From contig JAUJPP010000007.1 in the NCBI GenBank assembly GCA_030562195.1, positions 25,975,769 through 26,039,768 of the forward strand: a stretch of 64,000 bases of DNA, read 5' to 3'. The DNA is from Nipponacmea schrenckii (Eukaryota > Mollusca > Gastropoda > Lottiidae). Positions 32,701 to 40,715 of the stretch are shown here, piece after piece. The notes beneath the pieces are model-generated. The model did not search any database, was not told where the DNA came from, and saw only the letters and a program-made list of their open reading frames with translations. The position numbers were made by a program, and so were the translations under genes. Every line of letters begins with the position of its first letter. Within the stretch, counting starts at the first letter, position 1.

Positions 32701-33704
32701 TTTACAGCATCCCACTTCTGTTTACATTACAATGACCACTTGCAAACATAAAATACCGATACTGAATCACATTTATCTAGTATGGATTTGGTCATATCTA
32801 ATCTAATCTGCCATCCACACATTATCTCTACAACAATGATGCACTTCTACCTTCTAAGATAAGTTCCATTTCATTCAGACTTTTTAGTATCAAGCAATAG
32901 GCCAGAGCTTCAAAAGTATCCATTGATTCAAATACTTTGCAATGAAATTAAAATTTGGACTAAAACTTTACCTCCATCACCCACTATCAACTTGTCCATG
33001 CCCCGAGGGCCCAGAGTGGTTCTGACTGCATCTGCAATGGCTTGGCAAGCATTGATATTACTGATTATCTGAGGGACACCTTGGGAGGTATCAGTCCCTT
33101 CTTTTAACAAAATAATTGGAGGTTGCTGAAAGAAAATACAAGTGGTGAACAAACTATTGTTCTTTGTCTTTGCAAAACACAGGCCAGAGCCCCAGAGGAA
33201 TCTGCCCATCACCTTAACAACCAGGCTCCTATAAGCTGGGGTTGATAAACAAGGCAAAGCATCCGTTTCGCTTGCTATGATAATATTCAATTAGTAACAA
33301 GTAGACATGCATACATAGGCTAAGCTAAGAAATACATCAAATATCAAGTCCATAAATTGCATATAAAGAAGATCAAAAGGGGATCCATAACAATTCAAAG
33401 CTATGTTTTGATCCTTCAATAGAATAATTAACAAGAATAGATGTAAAATACCATGATGAAGCAAATTTATCTAGAAAGGCCTAGTGATCGTTCTGGAATG
33501 TTCCACATGTACAATCACGTTGTGGCAACCATCGCATCTAAGAACACCGCCTGACTAAGTTGATCATGACAAAAATAGTCATCAGGTACTCGAATAGGAA
33601 GCCACGCAACTTAAGGAACACGTGTCCACGCCAGAATATGGGCGATGTGACAGTGGATTGCTCTGGATTCAGAAATGATTCGGTTCGCTAAAACTCACCA
33701 TCAT
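20492..33704 (-). CDS. CCT7: T-complex protein 1 subunit eta (CCT7), complete, 12 exons
   Basis: Twelve exons on the minus strand give 541 residues (human: 543). In order: 33704-33699, 33125-32972, 32654-32548, 30024-29899, 27304-27252, 25283-25112, 24632-24468, 24250-24117, 23344-23192, 23001-22850, 21942-21754, 20706-20492. It is one of eight related subunits of the cytosolic TRiC/CCT chaperonin, which folds actin, tubulin and other proteins using ATP. Hallmarks seen: [14 protein letters not shown] near the start, [12 protein letters not shown] and SNDGATIL (nucleotide-binding equatorial domain), VGDGTTSVV at residues 90-98, [43 protein letters not shown] near 407-420, [17 protein letters not shown], and the eta-specific tail ending GRGRGRPM. 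The eta identity is secure from this tail and the start. No key residue appears missing. The introns are filled with repeats described separately. Confidence 0.98.
20781..20868 (+). repeat. 88-bp GGTTTTAA element, copy a (CCT7 intron 11)
   Basis: The unit starts GGTTTTAATCAGTACGGCGA and ends CATTTTAAAACC, so its outer 8 bases are inverted repeats (GGTTTTAA/TTAAAACC). The CpG-bearing core TACGGCGAGCGAAGC stands out from the AT-rich background. This is one of ten copies, all in this orientation, in CCT7 introns. Confidence 0.9.
20891..20980 (+). repeat. 84-bp AGAAAGACCA module, copy in CCT7 intron 11
   Basis: It begins AGAAAGACCATCAGATCCAT and ends TTTGGTCTTCT. It follows an 88-bp element after a short 'TAAGAGTATAACTCAA' spacer, the same arrangement as at 24745-24940 and 25647-25845. 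Confidence 0.8.
21100..21720 (+). mobile_element. pearl/BIV160-like element, 5'-truncated (CCT7 intron 11)
   Basis: Several diverged core repeats ('AAGTCAAGGGTAATAACTC', 'CAAGTTTCATCAAAATCC') about 140-160 bp apart are followed by a decayed GACGGACC-type tract (from 21662) and a 3' end with the inverted pair ATACGTCCACAT/ATGGGCGTAT then AAAAA. The arrangement of core repeats, a GGAC/ACGG tract and a hairpin end resembles the pearl elements and BIV160 repeats described from bivalves. It has no protein-coding capacity. The left end is missing. Confidence 0.75.
21754..21942 (-). CDS. CCT7: CCT7 exon 11
   Basis: It encodes [12 protein letters not shown] (the GGG glycine hinge shared with exon 10), [20 protein letters not shown] and [19 protein letters not shown]. 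The donor is GAAG|GTAATC, weaker than its neighbours. Confidence 0.96.
22325..22402 (+). repeat. AGACCA module, partly decayed (CCT7 intron 10)
   Basis: It contains GATCCATGGGTGATGAATAA and ends CATCATTTGGTCAC; the left end has lost AGACCATC. An 88-bp element follows 15 bp later. Confidence 0.75.
22418..22505 (+). repeat. 88-bp GGTTTTAA element, copy b (CCT7 intron 10)
   Basis: Same core as the other copies (CAGTACGGCGAGCGAAGCAA) with a changed left end (GGTTAAAATCAG). Confidence 0.88.
22567..22654 (+). repeat. 88-bp GGTTTTAA element, copy c (CCT7 intron 10)
   Basis: It starts TGTTTTAATCAG and ends AAAACC, joined to copy b by a 60-bp linker containing 'AGTCAAGGGTAATAACTCAA'. The pair b-linker-c recurs as h-linker-i in intron 5. 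Confidence 0.88.
22716..22785 (+). repeat. TTCAGAGTTGG module (CCT7 intron 10)
   Basis: The block AGTTCAGAGTTGGTTAGTG ... AACACGGACCAATTTCATCA recurs at 25407-25467, 26515-26580 and 26904-26975. Its ends include TTGGT/ACCAA in inverted order. Confidence 0.8.
22850..23001 (-). CDS. CCT7: CCT7 exon 10
   Basis: It encodes [40 protein letters not shown] and NDSVVAG, the return through the intermediate domain with the catalytic-region aspartate (SLHDA) conserved across CCT subunits. Confidence 0.97.
23192..23344 (-). CDS. CCT7: CCT7 exon 9
   Basis: It encodes [31 protein letters not shown] and [10 protein letters not shown], the end of the apical domain. An Arg codon is split with exon 10 (AG|G). 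Confidence 0.97.
24117..24250 (-). CDS. CCT7: CCT7 exon 8
   Basis: It encodes [20 protein letters not shown] and [20 protein letters not shown], the apical domain. The codon for Arg is split with exon 9 (AG|G). Confidence 0.96.
24321..24408 (+). repeat. 88-bp GGTTTTAA element, copy d (CCT7 intron 7)
   Basis: The core has one change (GGCGAGTGAAGC) and another in GTAACCATC. It fills about 40% of a 217-bp intron and stands alone, without the other modules. Confidence 0.9.
24468..24632 (-). CDS. CCT7: CCT7 exon 7
   Basis: It encodes [20 protein letters not shown], then [20 protein letters not shown] and VNTVE. This is the start of the apical, substrate-binding domain. Phase 0 at both ends. Confidence 0.96.
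24745..24832 (+). repeat. 88-bp GGTTTTAA element, copy e (CCT7 intron 6)
   Basis: A full-length copy with both GGTTTTAA and TTAAAACC ends, followed after 24 bp by the AGAAAGACCA module. Confidence 0.9.
24857..24940 (+). repeat. 84-bp module with perfect 10-bp inverted ends (CCT7 intron 6)
   Basis: The left end AGAAAGACCA (24857-24866) and right end TGGTCTTTCT (24931-24940) are exact reverse complements, which marks this as the best-preserved copy and suggests a tiny MITE-like unit. The interior includes GATCCATGGGTGATGAATAA and ATGTCATCATTGAA. Confidence 0.85.
25112..25283 (-). CDS. CCT7: CCT7 exon 6
   Basis: It encodes [33 protein letters not shown] and [13 protein letters not shown], the intermediate-domain hinge segment that is nearly identical to human. 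Confidence 0.97.
25407..25467 (+). repeat. TTCAGAGTTGG module (CCT7 intron 5)
   Basis: It carries CAAGTTCAGAGTTGGTTAG through ACACGGACCAATTACATCA, about 30 bp before 88-bp copy f. Confidence 0.8.
25499..25586 (+). repeat. 88-bp GGTTTTAA element, copy f (CCT7 intron 5)
   Basis: The left end is GGCTTTAATCAG and the interior has a few changes (ACATTTCATATATAA). Same orientation as the others. Confidence 0.88.
25647..25734 (+). repeat. 88-bp GGTTTTAA element, copy g (CCT7 intron 5)
   Basis: A full-length copy, joined to copy f by a linker with 'AGTCAAGGGCAATAACTCAA' and followed by the AGAAAGACCA module at 25759-25845. Confidence 0.9.
25759..25845 (+). repeat. AGAAAGACCA module (CCT7 intron 5)
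   Basis: Near-identical to the intron 11 copy. Similarity continues past its right end for about 90 bp (CTGAATTCAATGAGTTA ... GACTACATTT), so the two introns share close to 290 bp including the 88-bp element. Confidence 0.82.
26515..26580 (+). repeat. TTCAGAGTTGG module (CCT7 intron 5, second)
   Basis: It matches the copy at 25407 and likewise precedes an 88-bp element (copy h) by about 30 bp. Confidence 0.8.
26608..26695 (+). repeat. 88-bp GGTTTTAA element, copy h (CCT7 intron 5)
   Basis: Full-length copy with both inverted ends intact. Confidence 0.9.
26757..26844 (+). repeat. 88-bp GGTTTTAA element, copy i (CCT7 intron 5)
   Basis: It starts TGTTTTAATTAG. The block from copy h to about 26985 is near-identical to 22418-22785 in intron 10. 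Confidence 0.88.
26904..26975 (+). repeat. TTCAGAGTTGG module (CCT7 intron 5, third)
   Basis: Part of the ~370-bp block shared with intron 10, ending TTTCATCATCATTACTTGTT in both. Confidence 0.8.
27048..27172 (+). repeat. Short imperfect tandem repeat, CTAGTGCAATCAAATCAAGA units
   Basis: About five diverged units of 20-25 bp with the theme AGTGCAATCAAA(T)CAAGAACC in CCT7 intron 5. Confidence 0.6.
27252..27304 (-). CDS. CCT7: CCT7 exon 5
   Basis: A 53-base exon encoding [18 protein letters not shown]. It leaves phase 2 at CCAGC|GTAAGT. The similarity to the human NKIKEIAV segment and the phase fit support it. Confidence 0.93.
27571..27646 (+). repeat. GACCATCAG module (CCT7 intron 4)
   Basis: It reads TGACCATCAGATCCATGGG to CATCATTTGGTT, followed by a T-run and 88-bp copy j. 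Here, as in intron 10, this module precedes the 88-bp element instead of following it. Confidence 0.8.
27659..27746 (+). repeat. 88-bp GGTTTTAA element, copy j (CCT7 intron 4)
   Basis: The left end is intact; the right end has decayed (ATATTAAAACAT). It is the copy nearest the 5' end of CCT7. Confidence 0.88.
27782..28850 (+). mobile_element. pearl/BIV160-like element (CCT7 intron 4, first)
   Basis: It starts with the palindromic GCTTGCCAGGCAAAG and ACATACGCCCA, contains diverged core repeats about 158 bp apart (compare 28192, 28352, 28509), then a GACAGACGGACAG tract and ACGTCCACATATTCATGTGA. Its 3' hairpin is partly decayed. No coding capacity. Confidence 0.8.
28868..29730 (+). mobile_element. 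pearl/BIV160-like element (CCT7 intron 4, second)
   Basis: It starts GTGGTTGCCTAGCAAGATAC with GCCCAA, has core repeats at roughly 160-bp steps ('TAAGTCAAGTGCAATAACTC'), a GGACGGACCGACGGACGG tract (about 29652-29678) and a 3' end ACCACATTATAATGTGGGCG followed by TATAAAAA. It lies directly beside the previous element in the same orientation. Confidence 0.8.
29899..30024 (-). CDS. CCT7: CCT7 exon 4
   Basis: It encodes [19 protein letters not shown], with the GDGTT ATP-binding signature shared by all group II chaperonins, through [10 protein letters not shown]. It ends at TTG|GTAGGT; that choice aligns with human RTATQLAVNKIKE when joined to MVQKIKE. Confidence 0.96.
30343..31585 (+). mobile_element. 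pearl/BIV160-like element, best-preserved copy (CCT7 intron 3)
   Basis: The 5' end is palindromic (CTTGCCAGGCAAG at 30346-30358) followed by ATACGCCCAC. The 3' end is a hairpin: ATACGTCCACAT (31553-31564), a 4-base loop, ATGTGGGCGTAT (31569-31580), then AAAAA. ATACGCCCA near the left end and TGGGCGTAT at the right form an inverted pair. Four core repeats begin AAGTCAAG at 30894, 31055, 31214 and 31373, a 159-161 bp period, and a pure (GGAC)n tract lies at 31517-31540. Core repeats, ACGG-type tract and special ends are the layout reported for pearl elements, thought to move as non-autonomous rolling-circle (Helitron-like) units; that mechanism is inference here. Confidence 0.85.
31586..32547 (-). 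other. CCT7: Remainder of CCT7 intron 3
   Basis: No repeat family or exon recognised. Local open frames are short and lack similarity. Confidence 0.6.
32548..32654 (-). CDS. CCT7: CCT7 exon 3
   Basis: It encodes [33 protein letters not shown], part of the equatorial nucleotide-binding domain. It ends in phase 0 at GAG|GTATGT. Confidence 0.97.
32972..33125 (-). CDS. CCT7: CCT7 exon 2
   Basis: It encodes [19 protein letters not shown] through [16 protein letters not shown], the N-terminal strand and first nucleotide-binding loop of the equatorial domain. The acceptor is TTTCAG; the donor GGAG|GTAAAG leaves phase 1. Confidence 0.97.
33126..33698 (-). other. CCT7: CCT7 intron 1 (573 bp)
   Basis: Separates the six-base coding exon from exon 2. 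It contains CACGTG at 33619-33624 and is less AT-rich than the other introns, as is common for first introns near a promoter. Confidence 0.7.
33699..33704 (-). CDS. CCT7: CCT7 exon 1, coding part only six bases (Met-Met)
   Basis: On the minus strand ATGATG is followed at once by the donor GTGAGT. Joined to exon 2 (CAACCTCC) it gives [12 protein letters not shown], matching human MMPTPVILLKEG residue for residue in layout. No other upstream ATG gives this match. Confidence 0.9.
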
Positions 33705-33780
33705 GTTTACGCTGTAATTACTAGAGATAGTGACTTCCGGCAATGGGAAGTAACTCTATTTAATGTTTCAATATCCACTG
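33705..33780 (-). promoter_or_regulatory. CCT7: CCT7 5' leader/proximal promoter with ETS-type site
   Basis: About 30 bases before the first ATG (minus strand) is CCGGAAGT (plus-strand ACTTCCGG at 33733-33740), the ETS/GABP consensus common in TATA-less housekeeping promoters. No TATA box is visible. The start of transcription is not defined. Confidence 0.5.
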
Positions 33781-36587
33781 TGGTCTGTATTCACTAGTAT
33801 TTCAGAGCAGAAATCGTCTTATGGGCCTATTTAACTAATTATCTGATATGTTCCTCAACGTAATCCTTAAATTATCGAAAGTTACTTCAATCCTTCAATG
33901 TAGTGGTAACTGAACTGCAACACAGATAGTTATTAGGACACATTTAGACTAGTCATATACTGCATGAGGATTTAATAATGCCTAGGCATATGGTAAAATA
34001 AAATAATTGAAGTTTTACGTTCTACTCATCTGCACCTTATGGTCTAATGAAGACGTCTATGCATATGGTGGAGTTTGGGATCAAAAGATCTTACCAATGA
34101 GTTAAATTACCTTCCGGGATTGAGGGATTAACGATTAGACCTGCTTAAGAAATCAAATCACTATATGAAGCCTTTGATGATATCACGCCCTAGCGGAGCG
34201 AGAAATATATTCTCCTATCTTCTAGCTTTCGAAATTTCCTGGGGGAGGGGAAGGCCTAACCAATTCAGTCTTGACGACGCGGCTGACTGAACAACTATAT
34301 AGTGCTTCAATTAAATAAAAAGAAAATAAGAATATTAAATATAAAAGCCGAATATAAGCCCTATTTTTAAACTAACTAAATTTATATTTAAGTCATGACT
34401 AAAAAGTTATTAACCTTATTCTGTCCAGAGTGCACAAAGTCTCGTGACCGATGAAAACAAAACCACAAATATGCGAAATAAGATAGTGTGGCCCATATAG
34501 GTCACTGATAAAAATTGAAATTAAATGACCCTGGTTGATACGACAGTTGACCGACAAACTTCAAACTCTACCCCCACAAACAAAAGGTCAGTTTTTATGA
34601 TTTACATGAAAATTGAACCTATTCTAAAGTTGAAACGCAATGGCCCATAAACAATAAGCTATGCGCAGACACAAATTTAAAAAAATTTGTGGGAACAAAA
34701 AACAAGGGTAACAACTTTCTAATTTCTACCAGCTGGTCCTCGACCGGACAACCATTTGACATTGCTCTCTTCCAAATTATCCGTTCCCATTAACAACTGG
34801 ATCGACTGGAATAATGGAGAAAATGGTGTGACATTTAATTTTTCAGTTTTTACCTATCAAAATGAAACCCATTCACTTATGTCTCGAAGTTGATAAATAA
34901 AAGAGGATGACTTGAGTGGTTCTAGATGGAAATGAATGATAATATTTTGCTAAGCAGATAACAGGTCACATCCGTAAGAGTAACTGGCTCAACACTAACT
35001 TCCTGCCTATGAGTACCAAGACTAATTATCTCATTTCCATCGAGCTTTAGTCTAAGCCCAATTATACTGGACGCCATTATAGTAAAAGTTGCCAATGAAT
35101 TGCGATAGGGTACTGATGAAATAAAACGCTTAGTTTCGGTCGAATAGCAAGAACCACAGACATCTGACTGAAAAGTGAAACGATATTTAGTTCGATACTA
35201 TCAGTGGCCCCAATGCACATAAACAATTTAAAAACATCGCAAAAAGAGTCCAGGAAAAATTGCCCTCATTGCACCCTAATGGTGCAGAAGAGTAAGACGT
35301 TAACTCAAAACAATCCATTTAAGCTCTATAATTGAAAATGTCACCTTATTGATTAGCCATTCTCAGTCTTATACATGACTTTGGGAAAAGATACCTTCAT
35401 TGGCTTGTGGGACACAATTGTAATTGAGCACTAACATCGCTAGGTTTAATTCTTATAATGTGATGTGGAGTGCATGTTTTGAAAATCAGATAAATATGCA
35501 AATTCTGCAGAACATCAGTCTAAGAATTTCAACAAAATGAACCCGGAAAGCAAATAATAGATGCATGTTTTGATGTCGACATATTGACATTTGATGATCA
35601 ATCGGCCATTGCCTTCCTTGTATATTTTTTTGTTCAATTTTGTGTGTTCTACTTGTTGTCCCTTTTATGACATCAATCAGGAACATGACCTTGCCAAGAC
35701 ATTGCGGCTTTCCTTAATTGCTTGCGGCATCATGACGTAATAGCGTATTTCCTTCTCTGTATAACCATAATATAGTAACCTAACTGTAAGGTATAGCATT
35801 CTTATTTTTCTCGTATAGGCCTTTTACATTCCATAGTATTACAACAACTTTAAAACATGTTCTTAACGAGGACTTGTAAGAAACATTCCCACTGATTCTA
35901 ATTGCCTCTACTTTCCTTTGAGGGCCGACATGGACAGACTATTATTAATGCATAATTATATTTGTGGGTAGGCCAATGTTTAATTTTTTATTGACAATAA
36001 AGCTTATAGGTTCCATAGTATGGTAGTTCTGGATTTGATTTTGGTACGTTTTCGATAAAGATTTCCATAACGTTAGAAGAATGATACTAATATTCCATAT
36101 TTTTTACAAAACAGCTTTCCCAATGCCCTTCAGGCGGGCTAATAATAACGTCAAGACACCATAACCCCGGGAAATATGACGTCATTCACACAGGCTTTTC
36201 TTAATTCCTGCCATGATTTGATTCTGGGAATCTCGAAAGCGATGCTAGTTACTTGACATTGTCTTTCAAAACAAAAACCTTTAATGGCATTAGATTATTG
36301 GGTCGAAAACAAAACAATTAACCCAAGACATAAATGCGTCAATGATTTTGTTTGCCACCTTTCGTGTTTATTGAATTGACTAAGGTGATGATAAATGTCA
36401 AGACATTATTCAATGACGTTCGGAAAATTTTAAATTTCTGTTGACACTAGTCTAATCTATCGCAATAGAAATTTCGTTGTGAATAATAATAATAACAAAA
36501 AAAAAACTACTAATTTCTTATAAAAAAAAACAAAAAAAACAAAAAAAAACAGATCGCAAACAAAACAACATATTGGGAACTTCGGGT

Positions 36588-36668
36588 GCTTAAGAAGTTA
36601 GATGCTTGCTGGTTAACCAGAGGGTCCAGGATTCAGTCTCTGCAAAGGGTGAAATGAACCCGGTTTAC
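36588..36668 (+). mobile_element. Possible tRNA-derived SINE remnant
   Basis: The segment TTAAGAAGTTAGATGC resembles an A box, and TCCAGGATTCAGTCTC, about 40 bases on, a decayed B box. Spacing fits a tRNA-like head, but neither box is a clean match and no tail or target duplication was found. It is just as likely to be chance similarity. Confidence 0.25.
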
Positions 36669-37902
36669 AATAGCCAGTAATGCAAGCCGAAGGGGCTAGC
36701 ATAGAAAAAGCGTCATGCTTTCGGATGGAACAATAAATCCAGGCCCCGTGTGCAAAAGATACTTGCAATACAGTTAATGAACTTTTTTTGCCTTTTATAA
36801 ACAAGTTTATCAATTAAAAATGTTGAAATAGTAAAAAGAAGCATACATACTCGTCTTGGAGTCACACTGCCATTTCTCGTAATATAACTCACTTGTTCTT
36901 GAAACGTGACATCAGTCAAAAAGTTGCTTGATACACATATATATGTATATTACTGAGATTTTTGGTTCCATTGATTTTATTTAATAAAGGAGGTATCTCT
37001 ACAGAGGCACGGTAAGCTCAATCGTTTGACAAACCTGATTCTACTCTTCGGACTGGTTAGCATGGTCGGCATTGCTTTTGAGTAATATAGATTTCTAATT
37101 CTGTTTACTTGGAATATCTATTATTACTCACTCATTTTACTATCGTGGTGGTTTAAAAACAACAATAGAATCTTTAGATTTATTATTTGTAGAATTTAGT
37201 TCGTTTCAATTACTTAGACTCTGCTTTAAAATTTCAGAATTTCCAAAATACCAAAATAAACCATTATCAGCATATTACTTCAATTCACAATCAGATTATA
37301 AGCCGCTTATATCACTTCATGTCACAAAGCTATTAGCCAAAGAGGTTTCATGACATCGGGTTTGTCCTTTTGTCTCCAAAAAGTCGATGAGAGTCTTAAT
37401 AGATTAATATGCAATTGAAATCATGTATTTGTCTTTACATTGTTGCTGTCAAGGCATGTCGTAGGAGTTCTCAATAAGATGGAACTGCTCTTCGGTAGGC
37501 TTACACCTGGGTCAGGTCGACGATTATGATATAAATTCCTGTAAAAAAAAATACATACTATCCTAACGAGGTTATTATTATCAGAAACCCGTGTATCGAC
37601 ATGACCGGTCTTTTCAAACAGGCTTACACGTGGTAATTTTTGATACATGTATTTAAAAATTTGATAATAAAACACATGCACGAAACACGTGTATTAAAAT
37701 AATGATAATAACATAAAAGAACAGGCCAATCCCTTTTGTAAAAACATGTTAAAATCCACCTCTTGGTGCTAGGATTTAAAAATAAAGAGACGACGGTACC
37801 ATCTTTTTTTTTTGGTAAAGAGGTGTGGTTTGGACACGATGCATATATATTGTAATTTATAGAGAAGCGCCGCTAATAGTTATGGTTTGCCATCCCTTCA
37901 CA

Positions 37903-37965
37903 AAGGACATAATGTCACTTCGTGGCAGATCCGAGATTGTTAGAATTTCAAACCCCGGTGGACCT
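37903..37965 (+). mobile_element. Possible tRNA-derived SINE remnant (second)
   Basis: CGTGGCAGATCCGAGATTG followed by TTTCAAACCCCGGTGG looks like the A-to-B-box part of a tRNA-derived SINE; the B-box half (TTCAAACCCC) is the better match. No intact tRNA fold was found. Confidence 0.25.
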
Positions 37966-39842
37966 TTATCATACAGGCTCAATATTCTTGTCACAATGAC
38001 TAAAATGGGATATAACTCTTGTATTTTTTACATCCTTTCTTCTTATTGGCTGTTGTCATGGCAATCGCGAATTTCATTGGCTTACACCATGGTTTCTGAA
38101 GCGTGTCATATACAACCTGACAATGATGAAGAAAACCCTCACTGAGTGTGATCGGAGATAAATTAAATTTGCATGTGAATATAGATCAAGTCAAGTAAGA
38201 CACGCTTGACATATAGCAATGTTATCTTTATGGGGAAAATCACCAAAATTAATCCTCTTCATTCTTAATGTTTTGAAAACTCAATTATGCTAGGCGCAAG
38301 TAGAAAATTCCCCAATAGTGGCAAATTCCCAAACCCCTTAACTTCATGAATAAGAGCTGGGTCAGGTGAATTTATAACATACCTTGAGCGATGTTCACGG
38401 TTCTTCTTTCATGGCTATAGGTTTTAAAGAGTTCAAATCAGTGATTGCTCTTAACTCCTGTCACCTCTTAGTTATTTCACATATTTTTAACCTATTTATT
38501 TGACCGGTTTGCACTAAAACCAACTTACTTTTCATGTTAGTATATAGGACTATATTGTACCGGTAATAGTAAAATGAATATTGCTGACTTGACAGAACCG
38601 ATGAAGAGTAGTAGGCCTAACATTGTTGAATTAATGGAGTACACAGAAGTCTCGCGTTCCTGACATAGTCGCACCCATCAAAATTTAAAAAAAAAATTGC
38701 CATTTACTAAGTTATCAGTCAACAATCATGTTATTATGCATATGAAAACAGCAGCTTTTCCTGCAAGTTTAGCAAAATAACATAGAAATGATTATTCTTG
38801 GGCTCGTTTTGGGGTTACGTAGGCTTATGTAGCCGCACGGTTATCCCCACTAATGAATGAGTGTATCCATTTCTCAAATGAGTGCATTTCTCACCTGTGT
38901 GCTGGAGTATTCCAGACCAATGCAAGGATATCCTTAGTGTTTTGGTGATATCAAATTCTGAAAGACACGTCACCCCGAGAAAACCCCAGTGGTCATCCAA
39001 TACAAACTTTTTGTCTTTTTGCAAAATACACATTTTTGTTTCCAATTATTTAGAAATGGAACAGTTACCTAAAAATAGTACTGTTAGTCTTAAAATATCT
39101 TTGCGTTGATAAACAAATATGATAATATCTTTAAAATTGGTTTTCTACAGAGTACAATTTTCGTGACTTTTTTTTACTTGAAATTTCTAGCAGAAAAGTT
39201 TCTTTTCTATGTCAACTATATCAAATATACTTTTATCGACATCAAATCATTTTAAGTCTAACAGTGATAGAGGCTGATATTCAAATTCTCTTTAAATATA
39301 TAGAAAATAAAACTGTTTGCTATTTGATGAATAATAAAGTTATCATGGACACTCTCTGAAATGAAGCGGGCGGGGGGATTTAGCCTATTAATATTTGGAT
39401 GGGGATTAGGGACTGCAGAATTGTCTAGAGGGCTATGAGGCGTTTCATCTCCTGCAAAATGATTAGAAATTTTGAATTTAGAGTGTTAGGGAGGGGACTG
39501 TATTCGGACGGCTTAATACCCATTCCATACCCTTTTTGTGTGTGTTTACTAACAAAATAATAGATGCTTGTTGTAGCCTTGAACTGATACATTATTTGTA
39601 TTTTATCAAGCTAATATCACACTTTTAAACCAAAAGAGCCAAACAAAACAATGCTAAATGAGGAATAAGCTCAAGATTCATTTGGTGCATTTTCGTTGTG
39701 TTTTGGACAGCTATTGTTCATGTGTGCAGATAAAGGAACGCGGAGATATGCATAGAAATATATGAAAGCAATGTGTATTAAACGATACAAAACAGTCATT
39801 TAGATTTATTTTAAGGGAATGCCTAATATGCATGATATGTAA

Positions 39843-40136
39843 ATGATATGTAAACCACCCTCGCCTGCAGAGAAAATTCAGTTTCAGAGGTTTATTTTAC
39901 TGGGATCTATTTTCATAATCACAATATGCGGTTATGCGTTTGGAAAATTTGTGGCAAATTACAAACACAAAATTCGGTCAAGATCCAAGCTCCAAAACTT
40001 AGGTGTGGAATTTTCTGGTGAAAATAAATGTACAGATAAAAATAATTTACAGAGCAATATAAAAGAAAACAAAATCTATGCTTCTAAAATATGTGTTGAC
40101 ACATTTAAGTACTTTGTTTATGCTAACTTAAAATAG
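39843..40136 (+). CDS. Hypothetical 97-residue protein with one membrane segment (doubtful)
   Basis: An ATG-initiated frame of 97 codons. Residues 17-39 (FILLGSIFIITICGYAFGKF and on) form one hydrophobic stretch long enough to cross a membrane, preceded by a Pro/Lys-containing start and followed by a basic KHKIRSRSK, which would favour the cytosolic or matrix side. The C-terminal half is Asn/Lys-rich and looks like translated AT-rich DNA. I recognise no family. A frame this long can occur by chance here, and it lies only 500 bp before the CREBRF promoter. Confidence 0.2.
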   Translation: MICKPPSPAEKIQFQRFILLGSIFIITICGYAFGKFVANYKHKIRSRSKLQNLGVEFSGENKCTDKNNLQSNIKENKIYASKICVDTFKYFVYANLK

Positions 40137-40225
40137 ATTATTTCGGTATAAACGGGTTTTCAAACTAGACCCTAGTGCACTGTTATGAAAGAGATGGGGC
40201 TTCTCAGCTTGCCCTGTTTACGTCA

Positions 40226-40649
40226 TGACGTCATAATCTATAAATAGAATTTTTGACCGAATTTCGGAAGTTGATCTAGAACATTCTATCTGGTACAAAA
40301 CCTTACATTTGGGAATTTCAGCTTCCAAATTTCAGTTGTCTCGGACTTGAAGATGAGTTTCATCGGCTTTCATTCATATACATGGTATCAATCCAAGTGA
40401 ATTTCTCAAGTCAATATTTTATTCCAGCAAATTCTCCTAACAATCTAAAAATCTAAAAATAGATTTGTTGATTTCTATTGGTTGACTGATTTATGACGTC
40501 ATGAATAAATTATAGAAACCTGTTTTGATTGGTTTCAACTAACAAGCGCACGTGACATATCAGATCTTTGTCAGAAAACCAAAACAAACCAGCATTGCTA
40601 CTGAATTAAGCAACAGTATAAATGTTTTTTCTTGAGGAAAACTTGCATA
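40226..40649 (+). promoter_or_regulatory. CREBRF: CREBRF/REPTOR promoter region: two CREs, CCAAT-type boxes, E-box, TATA-like
   Basis: Two full CRE palindromes TGACGTCA lie at 40226-40233 and 40494-40501. Inverted CCAAT boxes (ATTGG) occur near 40477 and 40529, a CACGTG E-box with flanks GCACGTGACA at 40549-40554, and TATAAAT at 40617-40623. A GT donor at 40716 follows, which fits a short first exon. Two more CACGTG sites follow at 41365 and 41472. The bZIP and bHLH-type sites suggest stress control, but binding is inferred only. Confidence 0.5.
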
Positions 40650-40715
40650 TTTTATAATCATAGATTTAACATTGCAGGATTACTTAATTTGGAATAAAGT
40701 TAAGCATAGAAGAAG
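40650..40715 (+). other. CREBRF: Predicted non-coding exon 1 of CREBRF/REPTOR
   Basis: The end is set by AGAAGAAG|GTAAGT at 40715/40716; the start is only estimated from the TATAAAT box. Joined to 41122, the reading frame of the next exon runs back to a TAA in this exon, which shows that translation starts in the next exon. Confidence 0.45.

Larger units (their letters stand above)
33781..40225. other. Long intergenic region between CCT7 and CREBRF promoters
   Basis: No exon recognised on either strand. It holds a CRE palindrome TGACGTCA (36177-36184), a TACCGGTA (38558-38565), an A-rich low-complexity patch (36497-36552), two tRNA-like SINE candidates, and one small open frame at 39843-40136. 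Several open frames of 60-106 codons show no similarity I recognise. Confidence 0.5.

Noticed and set aside
37825..38145. 106-codon open frame between CCT7 and CREBRF
   Set aside because: It uses a non-ATG start, overlaps a SINE-like segment and shows no recognisable domain.
38815..39045. Minus-strand frame containing HTGEKC, like a zinc-finger linker
   Set aside because: There are no C2H2 pairs around it; the linker match is chance.
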